From Mesonia maritima (GTDB taxonomy: Bacteria; Bacteroidota; Bacteroidia; Flavobacteriales; Flavobacteriaceae), in assembly GCF_042433895.1 (NCBI RefSeq), contig NZ_JBHLUA010000022.1, positions 30,943-94,942 of the forward strand: DNA of 64,000 nt. Reading direction: 5' to 3'. Positions 33,284-42,015 of this stretch are shown in pieces. Both the position numbers and the translations under genes were made by a program. Numbering within the stretch: the stretch's first letter is position 1; the number at the start of each line of letters is the position of its first letter. The notes below the pieces were generated by a model. It worked only from the letters and a program-made list of their open reading frames with translations. It did no database searches and was not told where the DNA came from.

Positions 33284-34515
33284 TATCTCAGTTTTAAGGT
33301 GATGATGGTTATTAAGGCGAGTAAAATTCCGATAATCCAAAAACGCACGACAATTTTACTTTCGTGAATTCCGCGTTTTTGGTAATGATGATGCAACGGC
33401 GACATTAAAAAAATACGTCTCCCTTGCCCGAATTTCTTTTTGGTATATTTAAACCAACCTACTTGTAATACTACCGATAGGTTTTCCATTAAAAATATTC
33501 CGCATAAAATCGGAATTAATAATTCTTTTCTCGTGGCAATTGCTAAAACCGCGATTATTCCGCCAATGGTTAAACTTCCCGTATCGCCCATAAAAACTTG
33601 CGCCGGAAATGTATTGTACCACAAAAAACCGACTAAAGCTCCGGCAAAAGCGGTAATATAAATTGTCATTTCCCCAGAATTAGGAATGTTCATGACATTC
33701 AAGTAATCTGAAAAAATAATATTTCCAGAAACCCACGCAAACAAACCAAGTGTGAGCACAATTATGGCCGAAGATCCCGCAGCGAGACCATCGATTCCAT
33801 CGGTTAAATTTGCGCCGTTAGAAACCGCGGTTACAATAAAAATGACAATCGGAATAAAAATAAGCCACGCGTATTTCGCGTAATCTGGATTTATCCAGGT
33901 AATTAAACTTGAATAATTAAATTCATTATTTTTTACAAACGGTATGGTTGTTTTGGTAGATTTTTCAGCTGCATTATAGTTCACCACATCTTCACCAATC
34001 ACTTTTTCTTGCTGAATTTGTTCTTGTGAGGCTTTTTGTTTTATCGTGATATCAGGATGAAAAAACATCGTTGCACCTACAATAATTCCTAAACCAATTT
34101 GGCCTATTACTTTAAACTTTCCTTCTAAACCTTCTTTATTTTTTTTGAATGTTTTAATGTAATCATCAATAAAACCGATGGTTCCCATCCAAAGTGTGGT
34201 GATAATAAGAAGAATCACATAAATATTTTCTAGCTTAGCAAATAGTAGAACGGGAATTAAGGTTGAAAAAATGATAATTAAACCTCCCATTGTTGGCGTT
34301 CCCGCTTTTTCTGATTGACCTTCTAAACCAAGATCACGTACACTTTCACCAACTTGTTTGGTTAATAAATAATTAATGATTCTTTTTCCGAAAATAGTTG
34401 ATAAGGAAAGTGATAAAATAATAGCCATACTTGCCCGAAAGGAAATAAACCTAAAAAGTTGTGCTCCCGGCAATTGGTATTGTTCTTCTAAAAAATCAAA
34501 TAAGTAATACAGCAT
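33283..34515 (-). CDS. mraY: Phospho-N-acetylmuramoyl-pentapeptide transferase
   Basis: The 410-residue integral membrane enzyme makes lipid I from UDP-MurNAc-pentapeptide and undecaprenyl phosphate. Conserved motifs GTPTMGG, GFIDDYIK (Asp pair), NLTDGIDGLAAG, FMGDTGSL and PLHHHYQKRG are present. It is about 50 residues longer than the E. coli protein owing to a hydrophilic insert around residues 152-200 between membrane helices, a variation also recalled from other Bacteroidota. The start is ATG, and the stop is shared with murD. Confidence 0.95.
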   Translation of the reverse strand: MLYYLFDFLEEQYQLPGAQLFRFISFRASMAIILSLSLSTIFGKRIINYLLTKQVGESVRDLGLEGQSEKAGTPTMGGLIIIFSTLIPVLLFAKLENIYVILLIITTLWMGTIGFIDDYIKTFKKNKEGLEGKFKVIGQIGLGIIVGATMFFHPDITIKQKASQEQIQQEKVIGEDVVNYNAAEKSTKTTIPFVKNNEFNYSSLITWINPDYAKYAWLIFIPIVIFIVTAVSNGANLTDGIDGLAAGSSAIIVLTLGLFAWVSGNIIFSDYLNVMNIPNSGEMTIYITAFAGALVGFLWYNTFPAQVFMGDTGSLTIGGIIAVLAIATRKELLIPILCGIFLMENLSVVLQVGWFKYTKKKFGQGRRIFLMSPLHHHYQKRGIHESKIVVRFWIIGILLALITIITLKLR

Positions 34516-34524
34516 GAGCGGCTA

Positions 34525-35991
34525 TTATTTGTCTAATTGGTTAAGAAATTCTTTTACTATTTCCATATCATCAAAATCACTTCTTACCCCATTTACTTCT
34601 TGATAGGTTTCATGCCCTTTTCCGGCGATTAAAATGATGTCGTTTTCTTCAGCAATACTACAAGCGGTTTTTATGGCTTGCTTTCTATTGGTTATTGAAA
34701 TTATTTTTTTCTGGTTTTGCGGTTCCACACCAGCTTCTACATCTTCAATAATTTTATCGGGATCTTCGGTTCTTGGGTTATCACTTGTAAAGACAACTTT
34801 TGTACTTAAAGAAGAAGCTATTTTTCCCATTATCGGTCGTTTTGTAGCATCGCGATCTCCACCACAACCAACTACCGTAATTAATTCTTCATTTTTAGTT
34901 CTTATGGTGTTAATAGTTTCTAACACATTTTTTAAGGCATCTGGCGTATGTGCATAATCTACAATTGCAGTAATTTTTTTGTTTGGAGAAATAAAATATT
35001 CAAACCGACCGTCTACCGATGATAATTCACTAATTATGCGAAGGTTTTCAATTTCACTTAAGCCTAATAAATCTGCCGTTGCGTAAATTGCCACAATATT
35101 ATAAGCATTGAAATTTCCGATCAATTTCGTCCAAAGTTCGTTTCCGTTTAAATTCAGTAATAATCCGCTAAATTCATTTTCCACAATTTTCGCTCGATAA
35201 TCTGCATCTGATTTTAACGCATAGGTTTTTTGCTTCGCTTTTGTGTTTTGAAGCATTAACTTTCCGTTTTTATCATCTATATTGGTTAACGCAAAAGCTG
35301 TTTTTGGAAGTTCATCGAAAAAACGTTTTTTCACATCTCGATATTCAGCAAACGAATTGTGGTAATCTAAATGATCGTGGGATAAATTGGTGAAAATTCC
35401 GCCGGCAAATTTTAATCCGCTTGTTCTATGTTGGTCAATTCCGTGAGAACTGACTTCCATAAAGCAGAATTCTGCTCCAGCTTCATTCATTTCGCGCAAA
35501 TATTTATTAATTGTAATAGAATCTGGCGTAGTTAATTTTGTTTCATATTGTTTATCACCAACGCAAATTTTTACCGTGGAAATTAACCCAACCGTGAAAC
35601 CTGCTTTGGTGAATAATTGATACAATAAGGAAGCAATTGTGGTTTTTCCGTTTGTTCCCGTAACGCCAACCAGCTTTAAATTTTCTGAAGGATTTCCATA
35701 ATAATTTGCGGCTAAAATAGCCAGTGCTTTTTTGGTATTTTCAACAATAACATACGTAATTCCGCTAACTTGTTGCGCTGGTAATTCTTCACAAATTATT
35801 GCCAACGCGCCTTGATCTTGCGCTTTTTTGATAAATGAATGTCCATCTGCTTTTGCACCTCGAATTGCAATAAAAACATCATTTAAACTTACCGCTCTGG
35901 AATCGAACGTAATGTTATTAACCGCAATACTTGTATTACCAATTACTTGCTGAATGGAAACCCCAAATAATATGTCTTTTAAATGTATCAA
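34525..35991 (-). CDS. murE: UDP-N-acetylmuramoyl-tripeptide synthetase, meso-diaminopimelate type
   Basis: The 488-residue ligase adds the third stem-peptide residue. The ATP loop TGTNGKTT (111-118), NLSHDHLDYH, DYAHTPDAL and the amino-acid-specificity motif DNPR (in TSDNPRTEDP) are present; DNPR indicates meso-diaminopimelate rather than lysine. The start codon appears to be TTG at 35991, overlapping the TGA of ftsI; no ATG is suitably placed, since the first conserved segment follows at once. Ends 9 bases before mraY. Confidence 0.93.
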   Translation of the reverse strand: MIHLKDILFGVSIQQVIGNTSIAVNNITFDSRAVSLNDVFIAIRGAKADGHSFIKKAQDQGALAIICEELPAQQVSGITYVIVENTKKALAILAANYYGNPSENLKLVGVTGTNGKTTIASLLYQLFTKAGFTVGLISTVKICVGDKQYETKLTTPDSITINKYLREMNEAGAEFCFMEVSSHGIDQHRTSGLKFAGGIFTNLSHDHLDYHNSFAEYRDVKKRFFDELPKTAFALTNIDDKNGKLMLQNTKAKQKTYALKSDADYRAKIVENEFSGLLLNLNGNELWTKLIGNFNAYNIVAIYATADLLGLSEIENLRIISELSSVDGRFEYFISPNKKITAIVDYAHTPDALKNVLETINTIRTKNEELITVVGCGGDRDATKRPIMGKIASSLSTKVVFTSDNPRTEDPDKIIEDVEAGVEPQNQKKIISITNRKQAIKTACSIAEENDIILIAGKGHETYQEVNGVRSDFDDMEIVKEFLNQLDK

Positions 35992-37955
35992 CCTGTTATT
36001 AAGCTTATTGTTTGATTTTGTTTTATACTTGTTCCTTCTTGAATCGACTGATTTTTCACTATTCCATTCCCTTGTATTTCTACTTTTAAATTTAAATTCT
36101 CTAAAAGTGAAACCGCGTCCATAACCGGCATTCCTTTTACATTCGGCATTTTGGAATTGTTTTTTTGCGCTTTAGCGTAATACGATTTAAAACTTTTTTC
36201 TGCGGAAGGATTATCTATTTCAAGGGTGTTAAATTCATCGATAACCGGCGTATCGGTATAAATTTTCTGCGCTATTTTTTGAAAAACAGGAGCTGCTACA
36301 ACATTCCCATAAAAACCGATATCTTTATCGGGTTTACTAATCACCACAATACAAGAATATTTAGGATTTTCAGCTGGAAAATATCCTGCAAAAGATGCGA
36401 TATAATTTGAAGATTCTTTTCCATTTCCATATCCTGTTAAGCAAGTTCCTGTTTTTCCTGCCATTGAATATTTTTCATTATAAATATTAGAAGCGGTTCC
36501 TCTTTTTACCGTATTCTTCATCATCTCACGCACTTTCTTTGCGGTTTCTTTGGAGCAAATTGAATTCTGAATAATCGGTTTATGAAAACCTTCTACCAAT
36601 TGATTTCGATCTCTAATTTCTTTAATTAAACGCGGTTTAATCATAATTCCATCATTCGCGATAGCATTATAAAAACTTAGCGTTTGGAGGGGCGTAAGTA
36701 AAACTCCGTAACCAAAAGACATCCATGGAAGTGTGGTTCCGTACCAATTATTATCATCAGGATGCGGAATTTTTGGCGTTCCTTCTCCTTTTATTTCTAA
36801 ACCGACTTTTTGGTTTAAACCCATATTATTCAATCGGTTTACAAAAGCTTCAGGATTATTTTTATAATTCTCGTAAATAAATTTTGAAAACGCGGTATTC
36901 GAGGAAACTTCAAAAGCTCTGGCTACAGAAATTTTGCCGAAGCCTCCACGATGAGAATCGCGCACAATTCTGTCAAAATATTTTACTTTTCCGTTTTCGG
37001 TATCAATTACATCGCTGGTATCGACAACTTTATCTTCTAAAGCCGCGACCATCGCCATTAATTTAAACGTAGAACCGGGTTCGTGCGCTTCCCAAATGGC
37101 ATAATTTCTTTTTTCGTAATAAGTTCCGCTAGAAGTTACACCAAGATTTGCCATCGCTTTAATCTCTCCGGTTTTGGTTTCCATTACGACAACTGTTCCG
37201 TGGTCTGCTTTAAATTTTTCAAGTTGACCTAATAAAGCATGATGCGCAATATCTTGAATATTTACATCGATAGTTGAAACGACATCTAAACCATCTTCGG
37301 GTTCAACTTCATTGGCATCGCTAATCGGTTTCCATTGGCCTTGAGCGATTTTCTGTTTTAAACGATGTCCATTCCTTCCGCGTAAATATTCATCGTAAGC
37401 GCCTTCTAAACCTGCTTGACCGTAACCGACGGTTCGTTCGCCAATTTTTCCTAAAGGCAACTCTCTTACCGTTCGTTGTTCAGCTATAAAACCTCCTTTA
37501 TAAGCGCCTAAATTGAACATCGGAAATTCACGAACTTTTACATATTGTGAATAGCCTAGATTTCTGGCGACTAAATAATAGCGATTTTTATTGGCGCGCG
37601 CTCTTCGTAATTCGCGTTCGTAATGCGCTTTTGATTTTCCGAATAATTTGGAAAGTTCAGCCGCCAGCGGACCAACATATTTTTGAAAATCATCTTCTGA
37701 AACGGTTAACGCATCAAAACGAATATCGTATTCTGGAACTGAAGTTGCTAATAGACTTCCGTTAGCGTCGTATAAATTCCCGCGGTTAGCTTCTATGGTA
37801 AAATCTTTAAAAACTCTTTTTTCTGAAAGTTCTTTGTATTTTGCTCCTTCTACAAATTGAATATTAATCAGTTTAAAACCAACCGCAACGGCAAAAAGAA
37901 ACATAAAGCCTGCAACCAAGTATAACCGATTTAATATGTTTTTTTCTGTAGTCAT
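35988..37955 (-). CDS. ftsI: Septal transpeptidase FtsI/PBP3 (class B PBP, with PASTA domain)
   Basis: The 655-residue class B penicillin-binding protein cross-links septal peptidoglycan. One N-terminal transmembrane helix (about 10-30) is followed by a dimerisation region with RGNLYDANG, then the transpeptidase domain with SxxK (Ser295 in PGSTFK), SxN (SSN 351-353) and KTG (501-503). One PASTA domain ends the protein (about 599-655), giving a SpoVD-like layout instead of the E. coli form. It lies 7 bases after the ftsL-like gene and overlaps murE by four. Confidence 0.95.
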   Translation of the reverse strand: MTTEKNILNRLYLVAGFMFLFAVAVGFKLINIQFVEGAKYKELSEKRVFKDFTIEANRGNLYDANGSLLATSVPEYDIRFDALTVSEDDFQKYVGPLAAELSKLFGKSKAHYERELRRARANKNRYYLVARNLGYSQYVKVREFPMFNLGAYKGGFIAEQRTVRELPLGKIGERTVGYGQAGLEGAYDEYLRGRNGHRLKQKIAQGQWKPISDANEVEPEDGLDVVSTIDVNIQDIAHHALLGQLEKFKADHGTVVVMETKTGEIKAMANLGVTSSGTYYEKRNYAIWEAHEPGSTFKLMAMVAALEDKVVDTSDVIDTENGKVKYFDRIVRDSHRGGFGKISVARAFEVSSNTAFSKFIYENYKNNPEAFVNRLNNMGLNQKVGLEIKGEGTPKIPHPDDNNWYGTTLPWMSFGYGVLLTPLQTLSFYNAIANDGIMIKPRLIKEIRDRNQLVEGFHKPIIQNSICSKETAKKVREMMKNTVKRGTASNIYNEKYSMAGKTGTCLTGYGNGKESSNYIASFAGYFPAENPKYSCIVVISKPDKDIGFYGNVVAAPVFQKIAQKIYTDTPVIDEFNTLEIDNPSAEKSFKSYYAKAQKNNSKMPNVKGMPVMDAVSLLENLNLKVEIQGNGIVKNQSIQEGTSIKQNQTISLITG

Positions 37956-37962
37956 TCAGAAT

Positions 37963-38274
37963 TTATCTGTGTATAATTATTTTTTGAGGCGGAACGTTAG
38001 ATGGCGAAATTCCTGTACCGGACATTTTTTTAGTGATACTGGATTCCATTTTTAATTGCATTAATCTTTTTTTCGTATCAACAAATTCGCTTCTTAATTC
38101 ACGAACTTCTTTATTCATTCTAGCGATTTGATGAACTTTTCGTTCTGCTTGATGTGAACATGCAATCATAATAATCGCGAGAAAAGTGCAAAACAAAATG
38201 AAACGCCAATTTTTCATGGCATCATCACTAATAAGAAACTTGCCTTTTAAAAAATCATAAACTCCTTTTTTCAT
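37963..38274 (-). CDS. ftsL: FtsL-like cell division protein
   Basis: The 103-residue bitopic protein has an unusually long cytoplasmic start (22 residues, including FLKGKFL), one transmembrane segment (about 24-42) and a periplasmic coiled-coil (HQAERKVHQIARMNKEVRELRSEF and on) that ends in a short proline-containing tail. Sequence conservation of FtsL is low, but the position between rsmH and ftsI, length and topology identify it. It is expected to pair with FtsB/FtsQ and activate FtsWI. Confidence 0.88.
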   Translation of the reverse strand: MKKGVYDFLKGKFLISDDAMKNWRFILFCTFLAIIMIACSHQAERKVHQIARMNKEVRELRSEFVDTKKRLMQLKMESSITKKMSGTGISPSNVPPQKIIIHR

Positions 38275-38277
38275 ACC

Positions 38278-39183
38278 TTATAATTTTTCAGCAACACGAA
38301 GTCTTGCGCTTCGAGCACGATTATTTTCTTTTATTTCTTTGGAAGTTGGTTTAATAAGTTTTCCCACTTTTTTAAACGGAACAGAAATATTTCCGTAAAA
38401 ATCTTTTTCGGGCTCACCTTCAAACAAACCACTTCTTATGTAGCGTTTTACGAGACGATCTTCTAAAGAGTGATAAGAAATTAGACTTAATCTCCCACCT
38501 TCTACCAACAATTTATCGGTCTGCTGCAAAAATTCTTTTAATACTTCTATTTCTTGATTGACTTCAATACGAATTGCTTGATAAATTTGCGCTAGAATTT
38601 TAAATTCTTTACCCTTAAAAAGCAACGGCATTAAAAGTTCTTGCAACTCGTCGCCGGTTTCTATAGGTTTTTCTTTTCTTACAGAAACGATGGTTCGCGC
38701 TAATTTTGGTGAATTTTTTAATTCGCCGTACTCATAAAAAATTCGTTTAAGTTGTTCTTCTGAATATTGATTAATGACTTCGTAAGCGCTAAGTTGATCG
38801 CTTTGATTCATTCGCATATCTAACTTTGCGTCGTATCGCGTAGAGAAACCTCGTTCAGCAACATCAAATTGATGAGAAGAAACGCCGAAATCTCCTAAAA
38901 TTCCGTCAACTTTTCGAACTCCTTCTAAGCGAAGAAAACGTTTTATGAACCTGAAATTTTCAGGAATTAAAGTGAACCGCTCATCATCGAAAGCGTTTTT
39001 TTGCGCGTCTTTATCTTGATCGAACGCAAATAATTTTCCTTCAGCATTCAACTGTTTTAAAATTTCAGCAGAATGACCACCGCCACCAAACGTAACATCC
39101 ACATAAACTCCTGACGGTTTAATATTTAAGCCTTCAACAGTTTCTTTTAATAAAACCGGTTTATGATAATTCTGATTGTTCAT
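38278..39183 (-). CDS. rsmH: 16S rRNA (cytosine1402-N4)-methyltransferase
   Basis: The 301-residue SAM-dependent enzyme modifies C1402 in the 30S decoding centre. Family motifs HKPVLLKETVEGL, DVTFGGGGHS (SAM loop), GILGDFGVSSHQ, ERGFSTRYDAKLDMRM and SYHSLEDRLVKRY are all present. It overlaps mraZ by 23 bases (start at 39183) and is followed 3 bases later by the ftsL-like gene, the usual order at the head of dcw clusters. Confidence 0.96.
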   Translation of the reverse strand: MNNQNYHKPVLLKETVEGLNIKPSGVYVDVTFGGGGHSAEILKQLNAEGKLFAFDQDKDAQKNAFDDERFTLIPENFRFIKRFLRLEGVRKVDGILGDFGVSSHQFDVAERGFSTRYDAKLDMRMNQSDQLSAYEVINQYSEEQLKRIFYEYGELKNSPKLARTIVSVRKEKPIETGDELQELLMPLLFKGKEFKILAQIYQAIRIEVNQEIEVLKEFLQQTDKLLVEGGRLSLISYHSLEDRLVKRYIRSGLFEGEPEKDFYGNISVPFKKVGKLIKPTSKEIKENNRARSARLRVAEKL

Positions 39184-39631
39184 CTGTCTCTCCCATTACT
39201 TCTTCAGCTAAATCTGCAAAATCATCGGTTGCATCTTCTATAGCCGATTCATATTTATTTTTATCCCAGATTTCTACAATATTTATCGCAGAAGACAAGA
39301 CAATTTCTTTTTCAAGTCCGGCAAACGTGTACAAGTCTTTCGGCACAAGCAGTCTTCCGTTTGCATCAACATCAATTATTTTTACGCCTGCTGTAAAGCG
39401 ACGAATGAAATCGTTATTTTTTTTCTTGAATCGGTTAAGTTTATTCACCCGTTGCATAAGTGAGTTCCACTCATTCATTGGATATAATTCTAAACAATTC
39501 TGAAATACACTTCGCTTTAAAACAAAGCTGTTCTCCAACATCGGCAACAACTGCTTTTTTAATGCTGAAGGCAATGAAACTCTGCCTTTCGCATCAATTT
39601 TACATTCGTATGTACCGATTAGATTGATCAT
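39161..39631 (-). CDS. mraZ: Transcriptional regulator MraZ
   Basis: The 156-residue protein has the two-fold MraZ/AbrB-like swapped-hairpin repeats: YECKIDAKGRVSLPSAL near residue 9 and KIIDVDANGRLLVPKDL near residue 85. MraZ forms ring-like oligomers that bind tandem short repeats upstream of its own gene and regulate the dcw cluster. Here three such repeats lie 38-61 bases ahead of its ATG. The C-terminal tail is acidic (DDFADLAEEV). It is the first gene of the leftward 15.5-kb cluster. Confidence 0.95.
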   Translation of the reverse strand: MINLIGTYECKIDAKGRVSLPSALKKQLLPMLENSFVLKRSVFQNCLELYPMNEWNSLMQRVNKLNRFKKKNNDFIRRFTAGVKIIDVDANGRLLVPKDLYTFAGLEKEIVLSSAINIVEIWDKNKYESAIEDATDDFADLAEEVMGETDEQSELS

Positions 39632-39648
39632 GAATTAAAATCTATGTT

Positions 39649-39656
39649 CAAATATA
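39649..39656 (-). promoter_or_regulatory. mraZ operon promoter, -7 box
   Basis: Reading leftward the box is TATATTTG, an exact match to the Bacteroidota -7 consensus TAnnTTTG, 17 bases before the mraZ ATG. The -33 region has no clear TTTG; that position is occupied by the GTGG repeats, which suggests control by MraZ. This promoter should drive the dcw cluster. Confidence 0.75.
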
Positions 39657-39668
39657 TTGAAAAAATTA

Positions 39669-39692
39669 CCACTTTTTACCACTTTTTACCAC
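39669..39692 (-). promoter_or_regulatory. Candidate MraZ operator: three tandem GTGG repeats
   Basis: Reading leftward, GTGGTAAAAA occurs twice in tandem and then GTGGTAATTT, so GTGG recurs exactly every 10 bases (39689-39692, 39679-39682, 39669-39672 on the plus strand as CCAC). The repeat matches the AAAGTG-type decamers described for Mycoplasma MraZ and resembles the TGGG repeats of E. coli. The array covers roughly the -26 to -49 region relative to the predicted start site, directly overlapping the -33 element. Assignment is by motif and position. Confidence 0.75.
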
Positions 39693-39888
39693 ATTGTTAA
39701 TAAGTTTTCTACGCACAACTTTTTAATTATGAGAAGTTAACCGCTATTTCCTTGCGTTTAAAGCTGTTGAAAAGTGGGAGATTTATTTTATGATTTTATT
39801 AGCAATTCATTTGTTTAAAAATCTGCTATTTGCGTAGAGTTTAAGAATTTGGTTTCCCGAAAAATACCTATACTTGTACAATTATATC

Positions 39889-39896
39889 TATATTTG
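39889..39896 (+). promoter_or_regulatory. Promoter -7 box for the hydrolase-engB unit
   Basis: TATATTTG, an exact match to TAnnTTTG, lies 26 bases before the hydrolase ATG. No good -33 element is seen at the expected distance. Confidence 0.6.
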
Positions 39897-39921
39897 CGTT
39901 TGCTAACCGCAAGATTTATTG

Positions 39922-40686
39922 ATGAAAAAAGAAATTAAGAAAGAAGGAAAGTTTAAGTACATCGAAATAGGAGAAGGCACTCCTATTATCATTCTACATG
40001 GTTTGATGGGTGGCTTGAGCAATTTTGACGGGGTAGCAAATTTTTTTCCTGAAAAAGGTTACAAAGTTGTTATTCCAGAATTACCTCTTTACACGATGTC
40101 TTTACTAAAAACAAGTGTTGGTAATTTCGCAAAATACATCAAAGAGTTTATCGATCATAAACAATATAAAGGCGTAATTTTATTAGGGAATTCACTAGGT
40201 GGACATATTGCTTTGTTGACTACAAAATTATATCCCGCCGTAATCAACGGTCTTGTAATTACCGGTAGTTCTGGATTATACGAAAGCGCCATGGGCGAAA
40301 GTTACCCTAAGCGCGGCGATTATGATTATATAAAAAAGAAAGCCGAAAATGTTTTCTACGACCCGAAAATAGCTACCAAAGAAATTGTGGATGATGTCTA
40401 CAAAACCGTAAACGACCGTAATAAATTACTACGAACGCTAGCAATCGCTAAAAGTGCGATTAGACATAATATGGCAAAAGATTTGCCTAGAATGCACACG
40501 CCAACTTGTATTATTTGGGGGAAACAAGACAATGTTACGCCACCAGAAGTAGCAGAAGATTTTGACAAACTTTTACCAAATTCTGATTTGTATTGGATTG
40601 ATAAATGTGGCCATGCAGCAATGATGGAACATCCGCAAGAATTTAACGAGTTGCTTTATAAATGGCTTGAAGAACGAAAACTTTAA
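39922..40686 (+). CDS. Alpha/beta hydrolase
   Basis: I start at ATG 39922, one codon after an in-frame TTG. The 254-residue soluble hydrolase has the oxyanion segment ILHGLMGGLSNF, nucleophile Ser91 in GNSLGGH, an acid in WGKQDNVTP, and His in DKCGHAAMMEHP, a complete catalytic triad. No signal peptide. It precedes engB by four bases, so they form one unit; the neighbours (mraZ, engB, gldC) are a conserved flavobacterial order. Substrate unknown; small esters or acyl derivatives are typical for this subfamily. Confidence 0.88.
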   Translation: MKKEIKKEGKFKYIEIGEGTPIIILHGLMGGLSNFDGVANFFPEKGYKVVIPELPLYTMSLLKTSVGNFAKYIKEFIDHKQYKGVILLGNSLGGHIALLTTKLYPAVINGLVITGSSGLYESAMGESYPKRGDYDYIKKKAENVFYDPKIATKEIVDDVYKTVNDRNKLLRTLAIAKSAIRHNMAKDLPRMHTPTCIIWGKQDNVTPPEVAEDFDKLLPNSDLYWIDKCGHAAMMEHPQEFNELLYKWLEERKL

Positions 40687-40690
40687 GGAA

Positions 40691-41293
40691 ATGCAAATTA
40701 ATTCGGCTGAATTTGTTGTTAGTAACAGCGATGTAAAAAAATGTCCTGAAAGCAATCTTCCAGAATACGCGTTTATTGGCCGAAGTAATGTTGGAAAATC
40801 TTCCTTAATTAATATGCTTACGCATAGAAAAAGTTTAGCAAAAACCTCAGGAAGACCAGGAAAAACTCAACTTATAAATCATTTTTTAATTAATAAGAAT
40901 TGGCATTTAGTTGATTTACCGGGTTACGGCTATGCGCGCGTAAGTAAAAAAGCGAAAAAGACATTTCAGAAATTTATTACCGATTATTTTTTTCACAGAA
41001 AGCAATTAATAAGTGCATTTGTATTAGTAGATTCTCGTCACGAACCACAAAAAATTGATTTGGAATTTATGCAATGGCTCGGCGAAAATGCTATTCCATT
41101 TTCAATAATTTTTACCAAAGCAGATAAACTTAAACCCAATGCTTTAGATCGAAATATCAAACAATACAGTGATAAATTATTAGAAACTTGGGAAAGTATG
41201 CCGCCCTATTTTGTAACCTCTTCCAGTAATGAAACTGGCCGCGAAGAATTACTAAATTACATTGAAGAAGTTAACGCTAATTTGGCAAATTAA
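40691..41293 (+). CDS. engB: Ribosome biogenesis GTPase EngB/YsxC
   Basis: I choose ATG 40691, preceded by a rare Shine-Dalgarno-like TAAGGA and lying just after the hydrolase stop at 40686; the longer frame from a TTG at 40667 overlaps the hydrolase. The 200-residue TRAFAC GTPase has G1 GRSNVGKSS (30-38), G3 DLPGYG, G4 TKAD and the TSSSNETG segment. EngB is essential for 50S assembly in studied bacteria. It ends 16 bases before the stop of a convergent gene. Confidence 0.95.
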   Translation: MQINSAEFVVSNSDVKKCPESNLPEYAFIGRSNVGKSSLINMLTHRKSLAKTSGRPGKTQLINHFLINKNWHLVDLPGYGYARVSKKAKKTFQKFITDYFFHRKQLISAFVLVDSRHEPQKIDLEFMQWLGENAIPFSIIFTKADKLKPNALDRNIKQYSDKLLETWESMPPYFVTSSSNETGREELLNYIEEVNANLAN

Positions 41294-41309
41294 TTTTTAT
41301 TTAAAAAAA

Positions 41310-41672
41310 CTAATTAAGCCGAGCTTCCATCAGCTTAATTAATTCAGTTAAGGTTTTCGCTTTATTTAATTCTTCCGTAGAAATAAAAACTTCTAATTCA
41401 TAACCGGTTTTTTCTAAAATAATGGGATACTTATATTTTGCACCGAATTTTGAAGCATATTCTTTTTCAAATTCATCTGCATACAGAAATTTCATATCGA
41501 CTGCGGCGTTTCTTTTTCTAAATACACGCCAAGCTTTCTTTTCCCTAAAAAAACCGTGAGTTAATTTGCATAAATTACAGGCATAAGTTGTTGGACTTAA
41601 AAGTTTATGCAAACTGCTTTTCAGCGAAGAATATTCACTTTTAGCATTATAAATAAAAAGGAATTCTTGCAA
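41310..41672 (-). CDS. Conserved-looking small protein with a CxxC motif, function unknown
   Basis: The 120-residue frame appears to start with TTG at 41672, four bases after the gldC stop, and no alternative ATG fits until residue 60. A CNLCKLTHG motif at residue 33 suggests a redox or metal site; the rest is mixed alpha/beta (EKTGYELEVFISTEELNKAK). No signal peptide or membrane segment is visible. It lies between engB and gldC, with gldC leftward upstream; cotranscription with gldB-gldC is likely. I do not recognise a functional family. Confidence 0.7.
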   Translation of the reverse strand: MQEFLFIYNAKSEYSSLKSSLHKLLSPTTYACNLCKLTHGFFREKKAWRVFRKRNAAVDMKFLYADEFEKEYASKFGAKYKYPIILEKTGYELEVFISTEELNKAKTLTELIKLMEARLN

Positions 41673-41676
41673 GCTG

Positions 41677-42015
41677 CTATTCCTTTTTTAATTCTAATTT
41701 ATCAGCAAAATAATCACAAAAATCTTTCATCGTTTCCATCATTTTTTCATCTTCAGTAGCACGATAAAACGTATCACTTAAAGCGACTAAAGTTTGATGG
41801 AAAAAAACTTTCATTTCATCTACCGGCATATCTTTAGTCCACAAATCTATTCGTAAGGTTTCTTGCGATTTGCTATCCCAAAGCGATAATAACATTGCTT
41901 TTGCTTCTTCATTATCGATTCCGCCGTCTTGTGCGCTCCAGTTTAAAGTTTCAGGAACGTTATTCTCATCGACTTCAACTTGAATTTTTATTTCAGATTT
42001 TTTTAAATCACTCAT
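41677..42015 (-). CDS. gldC: Gliding motility protein GldC
   Basis: The 112-residue cytoplasmic protein matches GldC of Flavobacterium: KKSEIKIQVEVDENNVPETLNWSAQDG is recognisable by its start, with WSAQDG, LSLWDSKSQETLRIDLWT and the Asp/Glu-rich tail. GldC is needed for efficient gliding; it is thought to stabilise GldB. It follows gldB directly (stop 42016, ATG 42015) and precedes the CxxC protein gene by four bases, giving a gldB-gldC-CxxC unit. Confidence 0.92.
   Translation of the reverse strand: MSDLKKSEIKIQVEVDENNVPETLNWSAQDGGIDNEEAKAMLLSLWDSKSQETLRIDLWTKDMPVDEMKVFFHQTLVALSDTFYRATEDEKMMETMKDFCDYFADKLELKKE

Noticed and set aside
33284..33340. N-terminal extension of murD
   Set aside because: It overlaps mraY and starts without a promoter; the TAATG junction and family alignment put the start at 33283.
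39770..39780. Rightward AAAAGTGGGAG resembling another MraZ half-site
   Set aside because: Single copy, opposite strand and about 80 bases from the three-repeat array; not enough to include in the operator.
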